Assembly (NCBI GenBank): GCA_030745835.1
Contig: JASLNU010000109.1
Span: 1-64,000, forward strand
DNA length: 64,000 bases
From: GCA-2687515 sp002687515
Lineage (GTDB): Bacteria; Pseudomonadota; Alphaproteobacteria; Rhodospirillales; UBA2165
Direction: 5' to 3'
Shown piece by piece: positions 1 through 8,247 of this stretch. A program made the translations under genes and the position numbers. The first letter of the stretch is position 1; every line of letters starts with the position of its first letter. The notes below the pieces were generated by a model. That model did not search any database, was not told the DNA's origin, and saw only the letters and a list, made by a program, of their open reading frames with translations.

Positions 1-221
1 CTTCTACCCATTTAATGCCTTCCGGTCGCTCCTTGGGATCGCCGGGGACACGACCGCGCCGACCAGGGCGGGGTTATATTCGGGAGAGTGGCAGCATCCT
101 ACATGTTGTGGGTATGGGCGTTAAGCGGATAGGCACGGAAAATTTAAATAAAATTTTAACTAAATTTTACCGGTGGAATACCCGTCATCGGCTCAAATAA
201 CGCAATGAATTCAAGGATTAA

Positions 222-1625
222 TCAGGTGCATTCGGGGCCGCGCTCGACAAAGCCCCAGCCGAACACGTCATCCTTGCCGGGCTGGCCCAGGTCGCGGGCC
301 CGCTCGGCCAGCCTTTTTTTTAAGGTTTGGCTGTTCACGCTTTTCTTGTCCTTGGCGATCTCATAACCCGCCAAGGCGGAAATGAACGGCGCCGCGAACG
401 AGGTGCCGCTTTGGTAGCGGCCGCCGCCGCCGGGCGCCGCCGTCCAGGCCTCGACCCCGGGCATGGCGAAGTCCACATAGGCGCCCATGTTGGCCATGCG
501 GTAGATGCGGAAATTGGAATCGACGGCAGTCACGGCGATGACGCTGCCATAGGCCGCCGGGTAGGCCGGCCGGTCGCGGCGCCCCCAATTGCCGGCCGCC
601 GCGATCAGAATAACCTTCTTCAACGATGCCCGCCGGACCGCCTTCTGCACGATCTTGTTCTTTTTGCCGGCGATGCTCAGATTGATGATCTGAACTTTCT
701 CGCCGACCAGCCAGTCGACGCCGCGCAACATGGCAAAGACGTTGCCGCGCAGGCGGCCATTGGGCATGCGTTCAAAAATGTTCGCCGCCAGCAATTGGGC
801 GCCGGGCAAAAGCCCGCCCCAACCACGGCCCAGCTTGCCGACCATCATCGCGGCGATGGCGGTGCCGTGCCCGGACGGCCCTTGTTTGCGCTTCGGATTG
901 TGGAAGCTGCGGAAGGTCACCTTTTGCCCGCGCAAGGCCGGATGGCGGGTATCGACGCTGGTATCGATCATGCCGAGGCGCGCGCCGGCGCCGCAAATGG
1001 CGGAACTGTTCTTCCATTCGGCCGCCCACAGGGCCCAGCTTTGGCCGCGTTCCTCCGGCGTCGGGTAAAGGGGCCGCTTGTCGGGTTTGGCGGCGCTCGC
1101 GCTTTGGTTTTGAGCCAGCTCGTAAAGATGATTGGCATCGGCGGCGATGCCCGGGAACTGACCGGCAACCGTCGCAAGGGCGGCCGGAACCGATTGCCCG
1201 GGTGGCACCTGCATGCGCAGAACAATCATGCCGAGGGCACCGAGGTTGGCGGTGTCCAAGGTGGCGAAGTTCAATAGGGCGGCGGCGGCGGCAAAGCCGG
1301 GTGGCGGGTCGGCGACCACGATCTCGCCAATTTCGAAATCGATGCCGGCGCCGGGAGATAAGGGCTCTGCCTGGCCGCCGCCGCCGCCCGCACCGGTCTC
1401 GGCGGTGCCGCTCGACGGCGCCCGCGCGGCGCCCGATTTGGTGCGATCTCCGGTGCCGATCTTGACCCCGTGGCCGCCTTTTTTCGACGAAGATTTCTGC
1501 GCCGTGCGTTTGCTTTTCTTGACCTTTTCATCGGGGCTGAACAGGGCATCAAAATTGGCGACAAACGCCCACCCTCCCAATGCAACGGCAACGAAGACGG
1601 CAACGGAAATCCAAAATCGTTTCAT
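222..1625 (-). CDS. Exported subtilisin-like (S8) serine protease
   Basis: A 467-residue S8 family protease. An N-terminal hydrophobic segment (about residues 5-25) follows MKRFW and acts as signal peptide or membrane anchor, so the enzyme should work in the periplasm or outside the cell. Next comes a Lys/Ser/Gly-rich low-complexity linker (about 33-90) and a roughly 110-residue prodomain-like stretch. The catalytic triad is visible: Asp221 in GMIDTSVDTRHP, His253 in GPSGHGTAIAAM, Ser409 in SGTSFAAPF, and oxyanion Asn346 in AAAGNWG. A lone Cys211 and a C-terminal Cys (PECT) could form a disulfide (inference). The ATG is followed by a clean signal sequence. It is transcribed away from the TPR gene, with about 160 bp between the two starts. 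The 221 bases to its left, up to the window edge, hold an AT-rich patch and no gene I can support. The substrate is unknown. Confidence 0.9.
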   Translation of the reverse strand: MKRFWISVAVFVAVALGGWAFVANFDALFSPDEKVKKSKRTAQKSSSKKGGHGVKIGTGDRTKSGAARAPSSGTAETGAGGGGGQAEPLSPGAGIDFEIGEIVVADPPPGFAAAAALLNFATLDTANLGALGMIVLRMQVPPGQSVPAALATVAGQFPGIAADANHLYELAQNQSASAAKPDKRPLYPTPEERGQSWALWAAEWKNSSAICGAGARLGMIDTSVDTRHPALRGQKVTFRSFHNPKRKQGPSGHGTAIAAMMVGKLGRGWGGLLPGAQLLAANIFERMPNGRLRGNVFAMLRGVDWLVGEKVQIINLSIAGKKNKIVQKAVRRASLKKVILIAAAGNWGRRDRPAYPAAYGSVIAVTAVDSNFRIYRMANMGAYVDFAMPGVEAWTAAPGGGGRYQSGTSFAAPFISALAGYEIAKDKKSVNSQTLKKRLAERARDLGQPGKDDVFGWGFVERGPECT

Positions 1626-1789
1626 GGCTTGGGCCCGGTGTGATTATTGTCGATTATTTTGGAATTTAGCATGGATCGGTTTCAAAATCGTAAAATATTT
1701 GACCTTCGCGTGGCGCCGCTTGTGGTTGTCATCTTGGCAAAAAAGGAGCCAATATTGACTCATCGACAAACGATTCACATGGGGTGCCG

Positions 1790-3499
1790 ATGGCGGAATT
1801 GCCAGATACCGCCGATGACAAACCTGACGCGCGAACGGAAATCAGCGAGCAATTGAGCGATGCCGTCCGCTTGCACCAGGATGGCCGCTTCGACGAAGCT
1901 ATCGTTGCTTACCAGGCGGTCCTCGAAACCAGCCCGGAAGATGCCACCGCGCTCTCCAGCCTGGGCGTCGCCATGCGTGCCGGCGGGCGGGGCGGCGAAG
2001 CGCTGGAGATCCTGACGCGCGGCGCCGGGCTGCATCCCGATAACGCCGATCTCAATTACAATCTGGGCAACGCGCTGCGCGATGCCGGCGATGCCGAAGC
2101 CGCCATCACCCGCTACCGGAAGGTGCTTGAACTGAACCCCGGCTATCTGGGTGCCGCCACCAATCTGGCATTGGCGCTAAACGGCTTGGGGCGCAACCGC
2201 GAAGCCGCCGAGGTCTGCACCAAGGCGCTGGTCCTGCACCCGTTTCAGGCGGAACTGCACACCAACCTCGGCGTCGCCCATTGGTACCTGGAAGAGCACC
2301 GGGCCGCCGTCGCCTGTTACCGCCGCTCGATCGCCCTCAATGCCGACAACGCGCAGACCCTTTATAACCTGGGCCTGGCGCTGGAAACCTGCGGCGAGCA
2401 CGATGCGGCCGCCGGCTGCCTCAAGCGCGCCGTCGGGCTGCAACCAAAATCCGCCGATTATCTCTCCGGCCTCGGCCAGAGCTTGATCAGCCTCGGCGAT
2501 ATCCCGAGGGCGATGGAGCTGTTCAATCATGCGCTGGCCCAAGACGGCGACAATTTGGATGCCCATCTCGGCGTGGCCCGCGCCAATTTGCTGGCCGGCA
2601 ATCTGGCCGCCGGGTTCGAGGAATATGAATGGCACCACCGGCGCAAGGTCAACCCGGTGCCAGACCTACCGGGGTCGGCCTGGGACGGCTCCGACCCGGC
2701 GGGCAAGACCATCCTGGTCTACGGCGAACAAGGCATCGGCGACACCATCCAAAACGCCCGTTACATTCCGATGCTCGCGGCGCGCGGCGCAACGGTCATC
2801 CTTCGCTGCCATAAATCCCTGATCAGATTGTTCGGCACATTGGAAGGGACCCAGAAAATAGTCGATCAGGATGCGCCGGCGCCGGACTTTGACGCGCATG
2901 TGCCGGTGATGGATCTCCCGAAGCTGTTCGGCACCTCGCTCGACACCATCCCCGCCGATTGCCCCTACCTGGCACCACCCGAGGGCACCGAATTCACCAT
3001 CCCGAAACAGGTATTCCGCATCGGCATCGTCGGGGCCGGAAGCCGGGAGCACCAGAAGAACCGGACCCGATCCTTCACCCTGGACCATCTGGCGCCATTG
3101 TTCGAAATTCCGGGGCTGATTGTTTTCAGCCTGCAAACCGGCGATGCGGCAAAGGACATCGCGGCCAGCGAATTGGGGCGCCTGGTGCGCGATGTCGGCT
3201 CGGAACTGACCGATTTCGCGCACACCGCCGACGTCCTGCAACAGCTGGATTTGCTGATCACCGCCGATACCGCCATCGCCCATCTTGCCGGCGCCCTCGC
3301 CCTGCCGGTCTGGACCTTGCTGCCGTTCGCCCCCGATTGGCGCTGGCTGCTGCGCCGCGACGACAGCCCCTGGTATCCCACCATGCGCCTGTTTCGCCAG
3401 CCGGCGCCGCTCGATTGGGACGGCGCCATAAAGAATGTGGCCGACGCGCTGGCCCGCGCCGCGGCGGAGAAGCGGGAGGCCGAGGAGGAGGGGGATTGA
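1790..3499 (+). CDS. TPR-repeat protein with GT9/GT41-like glycosyltransferase domain
   Basis: A 569-residue cytoplasmic protein. Residues about 12-275 are tandem tetratricopeptide repeats; units such as ADLNYNLGNALRDAGDAEAA and AQTLYNLGLALETCGEHDAA recur at 34-residue spacing. Residues about 300-560 resemble the heptosyltransferase (GT9)/GT41-like fold: a nucleotide-sugar loop VYGEQGIGDTIQ and a late LITADTAIAHLAGALALPVW motif, which is typical of GT9. In alphaproteobacteria such TPR-glycosyltransferase fusions are common and are often linked to surface polysaccharide or protein glycosylation, but the acceptor is not known here. ATG 1790 was chosen over an in-frame GTG six bases upstream because MAELPDTADD starts the conserved-looking part; no strong ribosome site separates the two. 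It is a monocistronic unit converging on the BKACE gene. Confidence 0.85.
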   Translation: MAELPDTADDKPDARTEISEQLSDAVRLHQDGRFDEAIVAYQAVLETSPEDATALSSLGVAMRAGGRGGEALEILTRGAGLHPDNADLNYNLGNALRDAGDAEAAITRYRKVLELNPGYLGAATNLALALNGLGRNREAAEVCTKALVLHPFQAELHTNLGVAHWYLEEHRAAVACYRRSIALNADNAQTLYNLGLALETCGEHDAAAGCLKRAVGLQPKSADYLSGLGQSLISLGDIPRAMELFNHALAQDGDNLDAHLGVARANLLAGNLAAGFEEYEWHHRRKVNPVPDLPGSAWDGSDPAGKTILVYGEQGIGDTIQNARYIPMLAARGATVILRCHKSLIRLFGTLEGTQKIVDQDAPAPDFDAHVPVMDLPKLFGTSLDTIPADCPYLAPPEGTEFTIPKQVFRIGIVGAGSREHQKNRTRSFTLDHLAPLFEIPGLIVFSLQTGDAAKDIAASELGRLVRDVGSELTDFAHTADVLQQLDLLITADTAIAHLAGALALPVWTLLPFAPDWRWLLRRDDSPWYPTMRLFRQPAPLDWDGAIKNVADALARAAAEKREAEEEGD

Positions 3500-3536
3500 T
3501 ATAAACCCGGTGCCTAGATCGACGCCTCTTCACAGA

Positions 3537-3633
3537 CAGGTGCCAAGCGGTACGCCCGGCTGGCCGAGCATGCTCCGCCGAAGCTGCCGCTTCGGCTGCG
3601 CAGGCCGGACCCGGCCATCCCCAGCCGGGCTGC
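3537..3633. repeat. Dispersed intergenic repeat, copy A
   Basis: A 97-base GC-rich element between two convergent genes. It matches, in opposite orientation, a copy at 29768-29855 that also sits between convergent gene ends. Shared blocks include CAGGTGCCAAG, GGCCGAGC, GCTCCGCCGAAG, GGCTGCGCAGGCCGG and CCCGGCCA. Copy A carries an extra small hairpin (GAAGC-TGCC-GCTTC) that is absent from copy B. The placement suggests a REP/BIME-like or bidirectional-terminator role (inference). Confidence 0.75.
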
Positions 3634-3643
3634 GCCCGTGGGC

Positions 3644-4582
3644 CTAAAACCCGACCTGGTCGCCGCCCTTGAGGGCCAGGCGCTGGCGGGCCTCGGCGGG
3701 GGTCGCCACCTCGAGCGACAGATCCTCGATGATACGCCTGATCTTGGCCACCTGTTCAGCGTTGGATTTGGCCATTTCGCCCTTGCCGAGATAGAGGCTG
3801 TCTTCGAGCCCGACCCGGATATTGCCGCCGAGGATGGCGCCGGTGGTGACGAAGCTCATCTGGTGGCGGCCGGCGGCGAGGATCGACCATTCGTAATTTT
3901 CCTCGCCGAACAGTTTGTTGGCGATGCGCCGCATATGGGTGAGGTTCTCGATGTCGGCGCCGATGCCGCCCAAGATACCGAAGATGGTCTGCACGAAGAA
4001 AGGTGGCTTGACCAACCCCCGGTCGACGAAGTGGGCGAGGTTGTAGAGGTGGCCCACGTCGTAGCATTCGAACTCGAAGCGGACGCCGTGGCCCTCGCCG
4101 AGCTCCTTCAACACCCATTCGATATCCTTGAAGGTATTGCGGAAAATGAAGTCGCGGGTCATTTCCAGATAGGCCGGCTCCCAATCATGTTTCCAATCGA
4201 AGGGCTTGTCGAGGATCGGGAACAGGCCGAAATTCATCGAACCCATATTGAGGGATGTCATTTCCGGCGAGGCGCGCAGCGCGCCGGCGCAGCGTTCCTC
4301 GAGGGTCATGCCGTGGCCGCCGCCGGTGGTAATGTTGCACACCGCGTCGGTCGATTGCTTGATGCGCGGCAGGAACTCCATGAACGCGTCCGCCGCCCCG
4401 GTCGGGCTGCCGTCTTCGGGATTGCGCGCGTGCAGATGCAGGATCGAGGCGCCGGCCGCGGCGGCGGCGATGGCGTCCTCGGCAATCTCGCTGGGCGTAA
4501 TCGGCAAGTATTCCGACATGCTCGGTGTGTGGATCGAACCGGTGACCGCGCAGGTGATGATGACTTTTCCGTCTTTCGCCAT
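3644..4582 (-). CDS. Beta-keto acid cleavage enzyme (BKACE, DUF849)
   Basis: A 312-residue member of the DUF849/BKACE family. The founding member, Kce, cleaves 3-keto-5-aminohexanoate with acetyl-CoA in lysine fermentation; the wider family condenses a beta-keto acid with acetyl-CoA to give acetoacetate plus a new acyl-CoA. The fold is a Zn-dependent TIM barrel. The N-terminal VIITCAVTGSIHTPSMSEYL and the metal-ligand motif ILHLHARNPEDGSPTG (His about 49 and 51) are diagnostic. Length is normal. The ATG at 4582 is preceded on the minus strand by a near-perfect AGGAGGAA; a longer in-frame start at 4633 has no such site. It is divergent from the TRAP transporter genes, with about 225 bp between, suggesting that the transporter brings in its substrate or a precursor (inference). 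The actual beta-keto acid cannot be read from sequence. Confidence 0.92.
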   Translation of the reverse strand: MAKDGKVIITCAVTGSIHTPSMSEYLPITPSEIAEDAIAAAAAGASILHLHARNPEDGSPTGAADAFMEFLPRIKQSTDAVCNITTGGGHGMTLEERCAGALRASPEMTSLNMGSMNFGLFPILDKPFDWKHDWEPAYLEMTRDFIFRNTFKDIEWVLKELGEGHGVRFEFECYDVGHLYNLAHFVDRGLVKPPFFVQTIFGILGGIGADIENLTHMRRIANKLFGEENYEWSILAAGRHQMSFVTTGAILGGNIRVGLEDSLYLGKGEMAKSNAEQVAKIRRIIEDLSLEVATPAEARQRLALKGGDQVGF

Positions 4583-4808
4583 GATGTTCCTCCTGCTCCA
4601 TGGGCAATTGCATTGGTGCAAGTGAATTCCCACCCGAGCAAACTGTCAATCCTCTCGCGTAAATATTCCCGATCTCTCGAAAATATCATTTTACGGACCG
4701 GGTCATAATTTGCTAGAGCGGCGGGATCACGGGGCAATAATTAACCGCGCATGATGACTGCGTTAGCCGTTTCTTGGCGGTTGCAATTAACAGAGGGAAC
4801 GGTGAGGC

Positions 4809-5354
4809 ATGTCGACGCAAGGTGAAAACAGGTCATTTACCGAACGCATTGTTTCGCTCTTCGCACATATTTTGAATACCATCTCGGGCGCCTGGCTGTT
4901 CGCCATTGCGGCTCTGATACTATATGACGTCGTTGGCCGCGAAGCCTTCGGGGTGCCGTTTCATGGAACCAACGAGATCGTTTCCAACTCGGTGCTCTCG
5001 ATCCTGTTCCTGCAATTGCCGCTGTCGATCATGCAGCGCTCCTCGCTGCGCACCACCATCATGTTTGATCGTGCCGGCATCCGCGGCAAGGGGCTGATCG
5101 ACGCATTTTCATACATCCTGGCGTTTTTACTTTTCTTCGCAATTACCGTCGGCAGTTGGCCGAACATGATCGAATCATGGGAAATCCTGGAATTGGAGGG
5201 CTCCGGCGTTATTTCGATCCCGGTATATCCGATCCGCTCGCTCGTCGTCCTGGCCAGTTTTCTGGGCATGGCGGTGTGCGCTTTATTGGCATACGAATCG
5301 CTGGTCCGGCCGCAAGAAATTCACGGGCCCGATCCGGAAAGCATCGGCGAATAA
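4809..5354 (+). CDS. dctQ: TRAP transporter small permease (DctQ family)
   Basis: A 181-residue inner-membrane protein with four predicted helices (about residues 15-40, 53-75, 95-117 and 136-158), the usual DctQ layout. TRAP systems import carboxylic acids using a sodium or proton gradient and a periplasmic receptor; DctQ forms the small membrane subunit with DctM. The sequence NEIVSNSVLSILFLQLPLSI after helix 1 fits the family. The start is an ATG after GAGGGAACGGTGAGGC. The DctM gene follows after 54 bp and the receptor gene after a further 171 bp, giving the order Q-M-P, with the receptor last. Substrate is not determinable here; the neighbouring BKACE gene hints at a keto or amino acid (inference). 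Confidence 0.88.
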   Translation: MSTQGENRSFTERIVSLFAHILNTISGAWLFAIAALILYDVVGREAFGVPFHGTNEIVSNSVLSILFLQLPLSIMQRSSLRTTIMFDRAGIRGKGLIDAFSYILAFLLFFAITVGSWPNMIESWEILELEGSGVISIPVYPIRSLVVLASFLGMAVCALLAYESLVRPQEIHGPDPESIGE

Positions 5355-5408
5355 TTCAGGGAAACATTCTGCGCTTGACGTCAAGCCGAGCGGCAACGGA
5401 TAGACATA

Positions 5409-6749
5409 ATGGAACTTGATCAAAATACCATCCTCATTGGAATGTTCATCCTGATGTTTGCCGGTATCTTGGTCGGCGTGCATATCGGTTTCGCCTTCGG
5501 AATCACCGCATTGATCGGAAATATACTTATCTTCGGCGGCGCCGACGGCGATTGGGAAGGTGGCGTCGATATTGCCCTTCGCGGCGTCGGCAGTGTCGCC
5601 TATGAATATTTGCGCAGCGAGGTTTTCGCCGCCATCCCGCTATTCATGCTGCTCGGCGACTTCGTCAATCGATCGGGCGCCGCCAAGGATCTGTACAACC
5701 TTATAAATCACGGATTGAAGGCCATACCGGGCCGCCTGGCGGTGGCCACCGTCGCCGGCAATGCCGTCTTCGCCGCCGTCACCGGGGTTAGCATCGCCGC
5801 CGCCGCCGCGTTCAGCCGTATTGCCTATCCGCAGATGCGCCTGCACGGCTACAATCGCACCTTTGCCTTGGGGTCGGTTGCCGGCAGCGCTTGCCTGGGC
5901 ATGATCATACCACCGAGCGTGCTATTGATCGTCTGGGGTATCATCACCGAAAAATCCATTGCCGAGTTGTTTATCGCCGGTGCTATTCCCGGTCTGATAC
6001 TGGCAATTTTCTACATGATATATATTTCCGTGGCGGCCACCTTGAAACCGGAGTTGGCGCCGAAACCGGTCGAAGGCACTCTCGACGAGGACCTGACCGT
6101 GGCTGAAATCGCCAGCGGATTTGGCATCGGGGGTTTGATCCTGCTTGTCCTTGGCGGCATCTGGGGCGGCTTGTTCACGCCGTCCGAAGCAGCCGGCGTC
6201 GGCGCCGCCGGCGCCATGGGGCTGGGGATACTGAAAGGCATGCGCCACCGGCAAATTGCCGAGACCCTCATCAATACAGGCAGAACCGCGGCGCCGGTCA
6301 TGTTCTTGCTGCTGACCGCCAACATGTACGCCAAGTTTATGGAAGTCGCCGGCATGTCGGAACTGATCCGCGAAACCTTCCACACCTACCAGCTCGGCGA
6401 AATCGGCATCATGCTGGTGATTATCGTGATCTGGCTGATCCTTGGCATGATCCTCGATTCCATTTCCATCATCCTGATAACGGTGCCCATATTCGCACCC
6501 CTGACAGCGCCGTTTTTCGACCCCATCGCTTTCGGTATTTTCGGTATCTTGGTTATTGAAGCCGGGCTTCTAACGCCGCCCTTCGGGCTTTTGGTTTATA
6601 CGGTGAAAGGGTCGGTCGACGATCAATCGGTACAGCTATCGGAAATATTCAAGGGCTCGGTGCCGTATTGGATTTTAATGCTGTTTGTCATGCTGATCAT
6701 CTGGTCAACGCCGGAGGTCGCCACCTGGCTGCCGTCCAAGATGATGTGA
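5409..6749 (+). CDS. dctM: TRAP transporter large permease (DctM family)
   Basis: A 446-residue, very hydrophobic inner-membrane protein with about 11-12 helices, matching the DctM/ion-transporter superfamily in length and layout. It is the ion-coupled translocating subunit of the TRAP system. Recognisable features are the early AAIPLFMLLGDFVNRSGAAK segment, GSACLGMIIPPSVLLIVWG, and the C-terminal LGMILDSISIILITVPIFAP with ITVPIFAPL and EAGLLTPPFG, all typical of DctM. It is cotranscribed with the preceding DctQ gene. After the stop, 171 bases separate it from the receptor gene; that gap holds an inverted-repeat operator candidate, so the receptor may have its own promoter. No anomalies in length or frame. 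Confidence 0.93.
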   Translation: MELDQNTILIGMFILMFAGILVGVHIGFAFGITALIGNILIFGGADGDWEGGVDIALRGVGSVAYEYLRSEVFAAIPLFMLLGDFVNRSGAAKDLYNLINHGLKAIPGRLAVATVAGNAVFAAVTGVSIAAAAAFSRIAYPQMRLHGYNRTFALGSVAGSACLGMIIPPSVLLIVWGIITEKSIAELFIAGAIPGLILAIFYMIYISVAATLKPELAPKPVEGTLDEDLTVAEIASGFGIGGLILLVLGGIWGGLFTPSEAAGVGAAGAMGLGILKGMRHRQIAETLINTGRTAAPVMFLLLTANMYAKFMEVAGMSELIRETFHTYQLGEIGIMLVIIVIWLILGMILDSISIILITVPIFAPLTAPFFDPIAFGIFGILVIEAGLLTPPFGLLVYTVKGSVDDQSVQLSEIFKGSVPYWILMLFVMLIIWSTPEVATWLPSKMM

Positions 6750-6857
6750 TCCGTTCGTTATTTCAAATTATTGGAGGACGTAACGGAGGTTTGATCGGCC
6801 ACCCTCGGCCAATGCCTTGACACGGCAAAGGCCTCGATACTAGGTTCAGCCACGAAT

Positions 6858-6870
6858 TCTTATTATAAGA
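6858..6870. promoter_or_regulatory. Inverted repeat upstream of TRAP receptor gene
   Basis: TCTTAT-T-ATAAGA, a perfect 6-1-6 inverted repeat about 50 bp upstream of the receptor start. It resembles GntR-class operators and a second palindrome (GTCTTATATAAGAC) at 62965-62978 near the Gfo/Idh gene. No cognate regulator is adjacent. Role inferred only. Confidence 0.4.
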
Positions 6871-6920
6871 CTTCTAAGTTAGATTTAACTCAATTCGTAA
6901 CCCACTGGGAGGAGCACGCA

Positions 6921-8015
6921 GTGAAACAGTATTTCAAGCATCTAGGCTTGCTTGGCGTTACGGCAGCCGCCGCTATCGCCGTTTCGGGCGCGGCCGACGC
7001 CGTGACCATCAAGGGCAAGGACATCACCCTGCGCATCGGTTCCGGCCATCCGCCGTTTATTACCTATGTCAAACACATGGGCAAAACCTTTGCGCCTAAT
7101 GTGGTCAGGCGCGTTGCCGCGGAAACCAGTTACAAAATCAAGTTCAAGGAACATTACACCGGCACCGTGGTGAATGTTTTCGACACCCTCGAAGGGGTCC
7201 AGGACGGGCGCCTCGATGTTGGCGGCTGGTGCGTCTGCTTCGACGACGACAAAGCCTTGGCCCTCAACCTGACCTATTACGTTCCGTTCCATCACCCGAA
7301 CGCCATCGTCAATCGGGAAATTTTCAAAAGCCTGATCGCCAAGCATCCGGACATTAAAAAAGACCTGTCCGGCCGCTATAACCAGACCGTGATCGGGGTT
7401 ACCGGGTTCAACAATTATGGCCTCCTGACCGCGTTCCAATGGTCAAAGTTCTCTGACCTGAAAAACCGCAAGATTTTGGCCGCCGGTCCGAACCTTCCCT
7501 GGGTTGTGGCGGGCATTCCGGTGCGCACCACCATCCCCAAGGCGCCGCAACAGATGCAGACCGGCGTCGGCGAAGGTATCATCCTGTTCCCCGATACCGA
7601 CTATAAATTGAAACTGCATGAAGCGTCCAGGGGCGGCCAGTACACCCTGACCGACTTCGGTGCCGTGGTGCAGATCATGTTGACGATCAACAACAGGACC
7701 CGTAAGCGCCTGCCGCCCGAGGTCCTCAAAATCATTGACGAAGAAGGCATCGTCTATGGCAAAACCGCTTCGAAAGCCTCTTTTGACGACCATGAATGGG
7801 GCATCAAAAAGCTGAAGGAAGCCGGTATCAAGATCGTCAAGATCGCGCCGGCCGCAAAAAAAGCTTGGGCACAGAAATTGGCCAATTGGCCGCAGCAGCG
7901 CGCCAACGCCGTCAAGGCCAAGAAGAAGGTCAACATGGCGGCGATGATGAACGACTTCATCGCCATGACCAAGGCGAAGGGGCATTCCTTCCCGATCGAC
8001 TACAAGATCAAGTAA
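6921..8015 (+). CDS. dctP: TRAP transporter periplasmic solute receptor (DctP family)
   Basis: A 364-residue receptor with a signal peptide (hydrophobic core LLGVTAAAAIAVSGAADA, probable cleavage near residue 27). Mature sequence follows the DctP pattern: RIGSGHPPFITYVKHM near the N terminus, a central ligand domain, and a C-terminal helical region rich in Lys/Ala. It binds the solute in the periplasm and passes it to DctQM. The start is GTG, supported by GGGAGGAG seven bases upstream. The family normally uses a conserved Arg to bind a carboxylate, but I cannot assign it securely without alignment. It is the last gene of the unit and is followed by a strong intrinsic terminator. Confidence 0.9.
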   Translation: MKQYFKHLGLLGVTAAAAIAVSGAADAVTIKGKDITLRIGSGHPPFITYVKHMGKTFAPNVVRRVAAETSYKIKFKEHYTGTVVNVFDTLEGVQDGRLDVGGWCVCFDDDKALALNLTYYVPFHHPNAIVNREIFKSLIAKHPDIKKDLSGRYNQTVIGVTGFNNYGLLTAFQWSKFSDLKNRKILAAGPNLPWVVAGIPVRTTIPKAPQQMQTGVGEGIILFPDTDYKLKLHEASRGGQYTLTDFGAVVQIMLTINNRTRKRLPPEVLKIIDEEGIVYGKTASKASFDDHEWGIKKLKEAGIKIVKIAPAAKKAWAQKLANWPQQRANAVKAKKKVNMAAMMNDFIAMTKAKGHSFPIDYKIK

Positions 8016-8035
8016 TTCCGGATCAATGCGGAGAG

Positions 8036-8066
8036 AAAGGCGGCCTTCCGGGGCCGCCTTTTTTTT
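8036..8066 (+). terminator. Rho-independent terminator after TRAP operon
   Basis: A perfect 10-bp stem AAAGGCGGCC / GGCCGCCTTT with a six-base loop, running into a tract of eight T in total, 20 bp after the receptor stop codon. Confidence 0.93.
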
Positions 8067-8145
8067 CGCCGGTCTCGCCTCCCCCATTCCGAGCCTGTCC
8101 AACCCCTGATTTTGAGTGCTAATATAATGCTAGGGAGGCATTTCC

Positions 8146-8241
8146 ATGCAGATTGAAACACGCGATCACCTCAACATTGAAAACGACGAGGCGGGCGGCG
8201 TCCTGGTCGAGACGATCCTCATAGCGGGCGGTGCGAGGTGA
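8146..8241 (+). CDS. Possible 31-residue leader or small protein upstream of indolepyruvate oxidoreductase
   Basis: A 31-codon frame starting MQIETRDHLNIENDE and ending in TGA. It has an excellent ribosome site, AGGGAGG, seven bases before its ATG, better than that of the large gene downstream. It lies in the same reading frame as the oxidoreductase and stops six bases before that gene's GTG, so ribosomes finishing it could restart there. It may be a translational-coupling leader, a small protein, or a relic of an older start now cut off by TGA. No homologue is recognised. Low confidence that it is a functional product. Confidence 0.35.
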   Translation: MQIETRDHLNIENDEAGGVLVETILIAGGAR

Positions 8242-8247
8242 TGGATC

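Noticed and set aside
6817..6843. TTGACA with TACTAG as a promoter for the TRAP receptor gene
   Set aside because: The spacer is only 15 bases and the -10 is weak; not enough to call.
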